Positions 57,281-64,000 of a stretch of 64,000 bases of DNA are shown one piece after another; the first letter of the stretch is position 1; each line of letters starts with the position of its first letter. Under the pieces are notes generated by a model. That model made no database searches and was not told where the DNA came from. It saw nothing but the letters and a program-made list of their open reading frames with translations. Source of the stretch: Alligator mississippiensis. Its lineage: Eukaryota; Chordata; Crocodylia; Alligatoridae. The position numbers were made by a program, and so were the translations under genes. Where the stretch lies: NCBI RefSeq assembly GCF_030867095.1, contig NC_081828.1, positions 52,181,434-52,245,433 of the forward strand, read 5' to 3'.

Positions 57281-57759
57281 CTTATTCCCCAGGGGCGCTT
57301 TCTGGGGCGGGGGGCTCCCTCTGGGGCGCTGTTAATGGCATCTGCCCCTTGCCTGCCCCACGGTGCCCTGAACTGGTGCCTGTCTGCAATACCCCGGAGG
57401 CCACTGTCAGCTCAGCCCGGACTCACGCTCCCGTCCCAACACAGAGCCGGGAGGCGGAGTACCCAGCCTCAGCCCCAGGTCACCACAAGAGGCGAAGCCC
57501 GGCCCCCTGGAGGCGGGCTGTGGGCGGGATTATGCAGATCAGCCACGCCTGGCCACGCCCCCATCCCCGCCGCAAGGCTCGACACCGCCCCAGCGCCGCG
57601 GTTGGCTGCGACTCTGCTCCGCCCCCCTTAGGCCCCGCCCCCAGCCCGTCTCAGCGCTGCAGCGAAGGAGGTGGGCGGCGGTTGCCATGGCGATGACGTC
57701 CGGCCGGAGGGGAGGGGAAGGGGGTGGGGGAGGGGGGGCAGGTGAGTGAGGCGAGGAAG

Positions 57760-57804
57760 ATGGCGGCGGCTGCGGGGCAGCAGCGGGCGGCGGGGCCCCG
57801 CTGA
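57760..57804 (+). other. Upstream ORF 1 in the XPR1 leader
   Basis: ATG within the YY1-type AAGATGGCGGC starts a 14-residue frame (MAAAAGQQRAAGPR) ending at TGA 57802-57804. An A at -3 and a G at +4 give a good initiation context. It is translated only if transcription starts upstream of 57760. It ends well before the XPR1 start. Confidence 0.45.
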
Positions 57805-57849
57805 AGGGAACCTGGGCTGGGCGGACGCGGAGCGGCGCGGCCGGGGCCC

Positions 57850-57963
57850 ATGTGCGGCGGCAGGAGCGGCCCGTTAGCACCAGGCACCGCGGCGCCCCGC
57901 CGAGCCGGAGCCAGAGCCAGAGCCAGAGCCAGAGCCGGAGCCGCGGCAGCGGCAGCCCAGTGA
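57850..57963 (+). other. Upstream ORF 2 in the XPR1 leader
   Basis: A 37-codon frame starting [12 protein letters not shown] and ending AAAAAQ, with TGA at 57961-57963, 28 bases before the XPR1 ATG. Its middle is an Ala-Arg alternation produced by AGCCAG hexamers. C at -3 and T at +4 make a weak initiation context. It may tune XPR1 translation or be incidental to the GC-rich leader. Confidence 0.4.
57903..57938 (+). repeat. AGCC(A/G)G hexamer tandem repeat
   Basis: Six units: AGCCGG, four AGCCAG, AGCCGG. It lies in the 5' leader and inside uORF 2, followed by a (GGC)5 run at 57968-57982. Confidence 0.9.
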
Positions 57964-57991
57964 CCCCGGCGGCGGCGGCGGCAGTGGCAGG

Positions 57992-58060
57992 ATGAAGTTC
58001 GCCGAGCACCTCGCGGCGCACATCACCCCCGAGTGGCGAAAGCAGTACATCCAGTACGAG
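57992..58060 (+). CDS. XPR1: XPR1 exon 1 (phosphate exporter, SPX domain start)
   Basis: The frame begins [15 protein letters not shown] and continues RKQYIQYE, 23 codons, which I recognise as the N-terminus of vertebrate XPR1 (human differs at about one residue, S for A). XPR1 is a multi-pass membrane protein that exports inorganic phosphate; its cytosolic N-terminal SPX domain senses inositol pyrophosphates. This exon gives only the first SPX helix. The exon ends after a complete codon (GAG) at a consensus donor, GTGAGC at 58061, so the intron is phase 0, matching the known gene. The start has A at -3, lies in a CpG island and follows two short uORFs. Later exons (rest of SPX, membrane segments, EXS domain) lie beyond the window. 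The reading frame continuing past 58060 is intronic. Confidence 0.95.
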
Positions 58061-58693
58061 GTGAGCGGCGGGGGGGGGCCCTCTGCTTTTCTGCATATCG
58101 CTCTGACCCCCACGGGCGATCAGCGCCCTTCTTCGTGGGGTCTTGTCCCCTGTGCTCCACCCCCCCACAGCTCCTTCCCTTTTTTTTTATTCCCTCCCTC
58201 CCTTCCTCAGGCCACCTTTGTCCCGGCTGTCCCTGGCGGGGATGAGCCAGTCCCGCTTCCCCCACAGTGCCTGCAGGGAACTTGCCCTAGGTGTGTCAGG
58301 CTTTTGTGGCCACGGGTCTCAATTGCCATGAGGCGAAATAAGCAGGGGGTGCTGGCTCCGCTCAGCCTCATGCATAGCACCTCAAGCACAAAATAACCCC
58401 CCCCCCCCACCCCCAGCACTCCCTGCAGCAGATAGCCAGGGGTGCTGTTGACATAACTGTTTCTCTGGTTCCTTTCCCACCTTGGATCTGCACTGCCGGA
58501 TGCTCATGCATCCCTGTCCCCACAGCCAGAACAATGGTGCCCTAGGAAATAAAAGCTGTGCTAGGTGTTACAGGAACTGTTTGGCACAGAGTGGTTCCTG
58601 TCTTAAAAGACATCATCCTGCTGAGGCTCTGGCTGCACTTTGCTCTGCACCTTTTCATTTGCACACTCCCCACACACCCCTGCCTGGTCCCAG

Positions 58694-58940
58694 GACCATC
58701 TGGTCAGCCTCCTCCTGGTCCTGGCTAAGCTTACGACTTATCTGACCAGGAAGGAGGCTCTGGCCAGGAGGACCCAGGGACTATGGGGCCACTTTCCTGT
58801 CCCTCATCTGTTCACAGCTCTGGGCAGAATTTCACTGGGCAGCATCCACTGGCTCTTTGGACTCATTTGAGGGCCTGTGGGTACCGTCTGGTGTGCTTTG
58901 CTCTGTATACCTCCTTGGTATTCTTGTTATGAACCTATGA
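58694..58940 (+). mobile_element. Tx1-like LINE ORF2 C-terminal remnant
   Basis: One frame gives DHLVSLLLVLAKLTTYLTRK and EALARR. After a frame change the next gives DYGATFLSLICSQLWAEFH, WAASTGSLDSFEGLWVPSG and VLCSVYLLGILVMNL, then stop. This follows the pattern I remember for C-termini of Tx1-type LINEs in fish and some reptiles (DLLVNLLLaLAKtaI..tR, FrslvrsRiraEFlwAasTGSLdaFEe.WaLsgvLCSV). A GGGGG-rich hairpin (CCCCACCAAGGGG with TTGGTGGGCGTTGGCCCACC) follows in the presumed 3' UTR. It is short, frame-broken and dead. Confidence 0.5.
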
Positions 58941-61206
58941 CCCTCTTTCTTGTCCCTGTTTTGTTTTCACTTGTCCCAAGTAATCAATGATGGACCCTTT
59001 GTAACCCCACCAAGGGGGGGCTTATAGTTTTACTTGGTGGGCGTTGGCCCACCGTCCCAATGGGATATGAAAAGGCCTGTGTCTTAAAGATCCTTTTTTG
59101 TCATGCCTTGGCAGCATTTAGGAAAGGAAACATTGCTGCATGGATTTTTGTTTACATATTTGGCAACTGAAGGACAGTGATCAGTAAACTGCCTGGTGAG
59201 CTTTCAGGGTTCTGCTAAGTAAATATTGATAGCTTGCCATGTAAACTAGGATGCGAATGAGACTTATTGTGATGTTCCCCGGCACTGTCTAGTAGCCAGC
59301 AGTTTCCATTTATATTTTCATTTGTAAAATCCTAGGGCTTACACCTTAAAGTAGATTCTAAGAATGAAACATCTCTTGCCACCAATAGAGCTTGTGCAAA
59401 GGCAAGGTGAAGGAGGTGTCATATTAAGAGACTGCATTGGGTATTTGCATGTAACCTCTGAGAGCAGATGTGTGGGATCAGGAGCTTGGGGAATAAGCAG
59501 GTTATTAAAAAAAATCTGTTGGGGGTGGCTAGAAGAAGCCAGTGATCATATAAATGTGTGATTGATGGTATGCAATAGGCTGAGAATAATTACTTTTCTT
59601 TTGTTTTCTCATTTTATGTCAGGCTTGTATAAACAATAAATTTGCAGGGTGTGCAGTGGTAGTTTAGAGTTCTTTAATGGTTTATTGTTAAGTGCTCTTT
59701 CAATTCTGGGATTGAACTGGTGAGAGTCCAGATTGTGGTTCTTATTGAATGTAGTGATGTTTATACAGCTTGTGAGCAGTAATTTTCAGCACCACTGTCA
59801 GTTCTCTTCTCTTCTAGAGGCTGGGATACATGATTTACTAAGCACAGAATTGCCTTTCTGTGCCGTATGGGAGGATTACCAAGAACCAGAACTGATAAGG
59901 CACCGAACAGATGGTGCACAACCCCTTGAAGTTTGGGTTGGAGCCTTTTTATGTCACAAACAAACTTTGCAGATATTTTTTATGGTCATTGTAACCATAA
60001 AAGTCTACTGAAGTTGCTGGGAACACTAGCTATCATAGCAGCAGTTGCTTATTTTAGGTGAGGTTTTTCATTTGATTGCTTTATTCTAAAATTCTGAAGA
60101 TATCCAAGCACATTGCAGGCAACTGTGCTTGTGAAGAATAGTAAATGCAAGGTTCTGCCTCTTTTAAACGAAGTCAGTTTTACGTATTAAACAAAAAAAT
60201 GGAAGCATACATTTTGCAGAGCATTATTTCATAAGCCCTTAAGGATCCTTGGAATCTATCTCTGGGTCTATGAGAGACCCATAAAGTTAACATCCAGGAT
60301 GATATTTGTAAAAGAAGCACTAAATTCTTTGAGTAACTCTGGTTCATACAGAATATCATTTGGCTTTTTCATAGATCTCTGTGGCAGCATATTGCAGAAA
60401 GTCAGTAATTTATTCTTGCAAGGCCCAAGGATTTTAGTGTATTAGTGCCAATACTGATACTACATATGTTATATGTGAGATTGGTGTTCAAGTTAGCATA
60501 TTTTCCCATAGTGTGTGTTCTTCTGTATTTTTTTAGCAAGACACTCTCATTAGATTGCATACATATTATTCATAGTATAGCACACTTTTAATTTAATTCC
60601 GTCAGTTTTTACATACAAGTCTTTGGCATACATTATTTTACACTCTGTTTTTTCACTATCTTCAAGGGTGGTGTTGGAGCTTGTATAGTCTTGTGTCCAG
60701 ATACCTTGCATTTTCATTTATTCAGGGTTTACGGATGCTCTTTGTATTACTTATGATTTTCTGTTTAAAAATCTTTAAAAAAATGTTGATGCAGGCAATA
60801 CAAGAATGTTTTAAAGATCTTGCTGATTACTTAATTTGAAATTTATCTTTGTGGGATATGTTGGAAGGATTCTGGTTTGGTTAAATGAAGGTTAAGTCAC
60901 TTCTGTTTTTCTCAGTTGCATATATATTTGTGATTAAACCTTTTTAGAGGTGCCACTGGCAGCAACCACTCCTACCTGGAGCGGTTATTTTTCTATGCAC
61001 TGAGCATGTGTGGTAGACAACAGGGAACTGCTTAAGTATAACCATGACTAGCAAGATTCTTCATCTGGACAAGTAGATCTAAGAAGGAAACGCTTCTTCC
61101 TGCTTGAGCTTGTTTTCTGTATGAACTCAACATGATAAGAGAAGTAAATTTATACTAAGACATGTTTTGCAAAAAAAAAAAAAGAACTATAAATTGCTTT
61201 CTTGCT

Positions 61207-61312
61207 TGGGATTCTTTGACCCTAGCTGACTTCCTGCCCCTGGGGCAGGGGGCTGATCTTTCAAGGTCCCTTTCAGCCCTAATGTCTATGAAATCTATGA
61301 AATTCATAGGTT
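61207..61312 (+). mobile_element. CR1 LINE 3' tail
   Basis: GGGATTCTTTGACCCTAGC, GGGGCAGGGGGCTGATC and TCAAGGTCCCTTTCAGCCC with AATGTCTATGAAATCTATG match the tail at 26990-27112. A poly(A)-like run lies before it at about 61170, not after, so that run is unrelated. Confidence 0.75.
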
Positions 61313-61604
61313 GTAGTTCCAGCTGTAGAAGCATTCACAACGTAAAGCAGGGTATAAGAATAAAATTGATGTCTGTTTTAAACAGTCCTCCTTTTTATCT
61401 TCCATTCTGCTGTTCCAAAGGAATGTGTCTTTGCATTTAAATGGCAGCTTTATTTAGTTTGAAAACACTGAAATGACAACTTTGGGTAATTCAGAAAATT
61501 ATATAACCAAGCGATGGATAAAAATTGAAGTAGTGGATATTTTTGTTTTCTGGAAATATCAATTTAGTATTATATCTTGCCACTGGCTCTCATATTTTCT
61601 AGAA

Positions 61605-61803
61605 CAGGGGTGCCCAAGCCATGGTATGCATACCCCTGGGGGTATGTGGGAGAAATGATATATTATTTATTATGATATTATTATATATCATTATAATAAT
61701 TGGCATTTAAGGGGTTAAAATACAAAACATGCTGGTAGGGGTACATGGGCATCTGGTAAATCTGGAAGGGGGTATGTAATAAGAAAAAGTTTGGGAACCC
61801 TTG
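61605..61803. mobile_element. Short hAT element in XPR1 intron 1
   Basis: Target duplication TTCTAGAA (61597-61604) against TTCTAGAC (61804-61811), 7 of 8. The ends CAGGGGTGCCCAAGCCATGG and AAAGTTTGGGAACCCTTG are imperfect inverted hAT termini. GTATGCATACCCCTGGGGGT repeats in relaxed form inside the right end. An AT-only palindromic block sits at 61657-61704. Confidence 0.8.
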
Positions 61804-62040
61804 TTCTAGACGAGTTCTTGGAAACAAAAAAGCATGGTATCATCTGCTGGGGCTCCCAGGGCATTAAACTGATAGCAGGAGTAAGAGAGTTACCTGTATG
61901 TTTAGCTTCTATTCTAGAATACTGAGAAACTGTAAGGGATCTCTCACTCTTCCCTGTACTCACTTTGTTGCTTATCCTTTATTTTTCTTATTGTGAGATC
62001 AGTCATCTGACTCAGAGTTCTAAGGTGGCTTTAATAATTG

Positions 62041-63148
62041 CGAGGGGTATACTGATAAAGATTTTCTTGGCCAATACCGATAGCTGATTATTAACCAGCC
62101 ATGTCGGCCGATACCAGTCCAATAACCGATTTACAGGAATGCAGCCAGGCAGCGTGGAGGGCAGCTCCCTGCAGGTAAGTCTGTGGAGGGGAAGGGGTAA
62201 TGGGGGTGGAGAGGCAGATTGAGGTCTCCACAGAGAGGGAGGGAGTGGGGCAGGGGCTGGGGTTGGGAGCACTGCCCAGCCAAAGCAGTAAATGGGACCC
62301 AGGGCTGGGGCAGGGAGCGGGACAGCTGCAAACAGCTCATCCAGGGATCAGTGTCCCGGTGCTTAAAAATGTCAGCAGCAGCTCTTGAACTAAAGCTTGT
62401 CAAATGACCTTTAGTTCAAGCACCACCACCACCATTTTTAAGTGCGCGGATGCTTTTAATTGGAGCGGAGCTGAGTGGGGCAAAGGCAGATGCGGTCTGC
62501 CCGCTGTGGGCTTGGAGCTCTCTGCCCTGCTGTCTTTGCCCTGACATCCCTGTGCCAGTCGCATGTCCCCTGCCCACCCAGCAGCAAGAGGCACAGCATG
62601 CTGCCCCAGCAGCTGCTGGGTGGGCAGGGGACCCGTGACTGGTGTGGGACTCCTGAGGGAAAGGCAGCAGAGCAGAGAGCCCCAAGCCCACAGCAGGCAT
62701 CCTGCATCCACCCCGTGTACAAATCTGGGGTGAGGAGTACACATCCCTCCCTGCCTCCTGGACAAACCTCCCACAGCTCTGTCCTGCTCCAAGCCCAGGG
62801 TCCCATTCACTGCCCTGGCTGGGCAGCATCCCCAGCCCCTGCTCTACTCCCTCCCTCACTGTGGGGACTTTGATCTGCCCTCCCATGCCCTTTCCCTTCC
62901 CTGCGCCCCTTCTTCCCCTCCACAGATTTACCTACAGGGCACTGTTCTCCACGTTGCCTGGCTGCATTCCTGGCAACGTTCATGCATGCAGTGCACATGG
63001 TGTCCCGGGGGCCCTGGCTAGAAGGCATGTTGCATTTATCAGTGACATTATTGGCTACAGCAATGGAAAAAAAGCTGATAGCCAATAATGTTAATTTTCC
63101 TTTTATCAGTGCCGATCCAGTCTGCAACTGATGTATTGGTGCACCTCT
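62041..63148. mobile_element. Long foldback hAT element in XPR1 intron 1
   Basis: AATAATTG flanks both sides exactly (62033-62040 and 63149-63156). The right end read inward, AGAGGTGCACCAATACATC, and the left end CGAGGGGTATACTGATAAAG are the 'AGAGGTGCACCGATA' hAT terminus. The arms pair over hundreds of bases: GGGCAGCTCCCTGCAGG.. and TGGGACCCAGGGCTGGG on the left against CCCAGGGTCCCATTCACTG and GCACTGTTCTCCACG on the right. GATAGCTGATTATTAACC pairs with the AGCTGATAGCCAATAATG side. A stem-loop MITE lies inside the left half. No transposase. Confidence 0.85.
62345..62470. mobile_element. Stem-loop MITE fragment, copy 3, nested in the hAT
   Basis: ATCAGTGTCCCGGTGCTTAA, then AAATGTCAGCAGCAGC and GAACTAAAGCTTGTCAAATG, folds on CATTTTTAAGTGCGCGGATGC. 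This is the hairpin of the family at 4771 and 17288. The outer parts of the family are missing. Confidence 0.55.
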
Positions 63149-64000
63149 AATAATTGCCTATGTTGGGTTTATCTTGTGTCTTTCTCCACCAAGTAGAACT
63201 CAGAAATGAGATTTCAGTGGAGAACATCATTAGAGTTGTTTCTTTTCCTAAATTTGATTTAAAAAGCAGTCCTCTTCTCGTACAGGGATTTTTCTTTTTT
63301 TTAATATCAGATGCACGTGAAAAACTTCCATGCACTTTTAAAAATTTTTCCCCAGTGATAAACATTTGACAGTTTTTTCCATGGTTACATAGTAGAATTG
63401 AAACCTAGGCAGGCTCCAGTAAGGGAATTCATTTGCATTTGTATCTTAGTATTAATTGGGAGGGAAACTGTTCAGTTCAGGTACTAATGAATGCTAACTT
63501 AATTTACTGTGTTAGTGTTGGGAGTGAGAACTTCCTGTCCTCAGGTTTGTTCCCAAAGAAAAAAAAATTGCTTTAGCCTTAAACAAACATAGGTCAAATT
63601 CTTCTGACTTTACTCAGGTAAACTAGTTTCTATGATACTATAAAATCTTTGACAGCTAAAAGGTACAATTCTTGTATATATTTAAAGCTCACTTTCAGCT
63701 ATTTTGCAATGAAAGTATTAGGGTTTTAAATATCTACATCTGTTTTAATTAACTGTTTCTTGGATGAGACCTTAACTTGGACTTTAGCTCAGAGTGTATT
63801 ATTACAGCTGAATGTAACTACTTGAAAATAGGGAATATATAATAGTAATATTGATGGGTACTGCTCTTCCTCTATCACTAGCTGCATTTCTCTCTAGCCT
63901 TCCCTCTGGTGGTCTAATTCCTCATGAACTGTTGGATTTTGTTTCAAAACATTACAGGCCCTTAACACTGGAAGAAGAAAATTTAGTCTGTGTCTTTAAC

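Larger units (their letters stand above)
57300..58090 (+). promoter_or_regulatory. XPR1: XPR1 CpG-island promoter and 5' leader
   Basis: GC and CpG density rise sharply here and stay high to the exon 1 donor. Visible motifs are GGGCGGG (57522-57528), CCGCCCC (about 57619), GGCCCCGCCCCC (57631-57642), GTTGCCATGG (57681-57690, RFX half-site like) directly followed by TGACGTC (57694-57700, CRE/ATF-like), and AAGATGGCGGC (57757-57767, YY1 type, typically just downstream of a start site). No TATA box. The initiation site is therefore probably dispersed between about 57650 and 57760; this is an inference. Confidence 0.75.
58061..64000 (+). other. XPR1: XPR1 intron 1 (5' part)
   Basis: Starts with the donor GTGAGC after the phase-0 codon and runs to the window end. 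The next XPR1 exon (AFKDML... in other vertebrates) is not seen in any frame before 64000. Contents: a Tx1-like LINE tail, a CR1 tail, two hAT elements and a nested MITE fragment, listed separately. Stretches 58990-61200 and 63150-64000 hold nothing I can name. Confidence 0.85.

Noticed and set aside
57539-58168. A 209-codon minus-strand gene opposite XPR1
   Set aside because: CpG-island composition produces stop-poor frames; the peptide is low-complexity Leu-Trp/Arg-Pro and antisense to XPR1 exon 1.
57992-58396. XPR1 coding sequence continuing to 58396 in the same frame
   Set aside because: The consensus donor GTGAGC at 58061 and the match to XPR1 end after residue 23; the remaining residues do not resemble XPR1.
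1-64000. CRISPR arrays, operons, bacterial-type terminators or origins
   Set aside because: Nothing of the kind is present; introns, CpG island, LINEs and hATs show vertebrate nuclear DNA.

Overview
This window looks like amniote, most likely crocodilian, genomic DNA. The repeats are dominated by CR1 LINEs and short non-autonomous hAT elements with 8-bp target duplications, with a few ancient MIR/L3-like relics. The only host gene I can support is XPR1. Its first coding exon (57992-58060, + strand) lies in a CpG-rich promoter, and the window ends inside its first intron. The species call is an inference from repeat style; no diagnostic species sequence is visible.

Layout: 1-57.2 kb is gene-free intergenic DNA upstream of XPR1. 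1-25 kb is mostly unassigned sequence with scattered hAT elements, foldback elements, stem-loop MITEs and CR1 tails. 25-35 kb is a dense nest: a palindromic hAT, an inverted pair of CR1 pieces, an I/Jockey-like LINE split by a CR1, and a CR1 split by a hAT. 38.1-40.8 kb is one large foldback transposon with a hAT inside it. 41.5-47.6 kb is an almost complete but dead CR1 LINE (ORF1 esterase-like region, ORF2 endonuclease and reverse transcriptase) that received a 0.7-kb hAT and a 1.4-kb solo LTR. 48-57 kb holds more hATs, a tRNA-Gly-like sequence, an old L3-like LINE and a MITE.

57.3-58.1 kb is the XPR1 CpG island. It has GC boxes, an RFX-like plus CRE-like pair, a YY1-type AAGATGGCGGC site and two short upstream ORFs before the XPR1 start codon. 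58.1-64.0 kb is XPR1 intron 1, carrying a Tx1-like LINE remnant, a CR1 tail and two hATs, one a long foldback that contains a second MITE.

I do not see a new multi-gene system. The most interesting material is the long foldback element family, the nested transposon record, the LINE lineages that are less usual for an amniote, and the uORF-bearing XPR1 leader. Nearly all other open frames are chance frames in GC-rich transposons or in the CpG island. Element boundaries are good to the base where a target duplication is cited and approximate otherwise.
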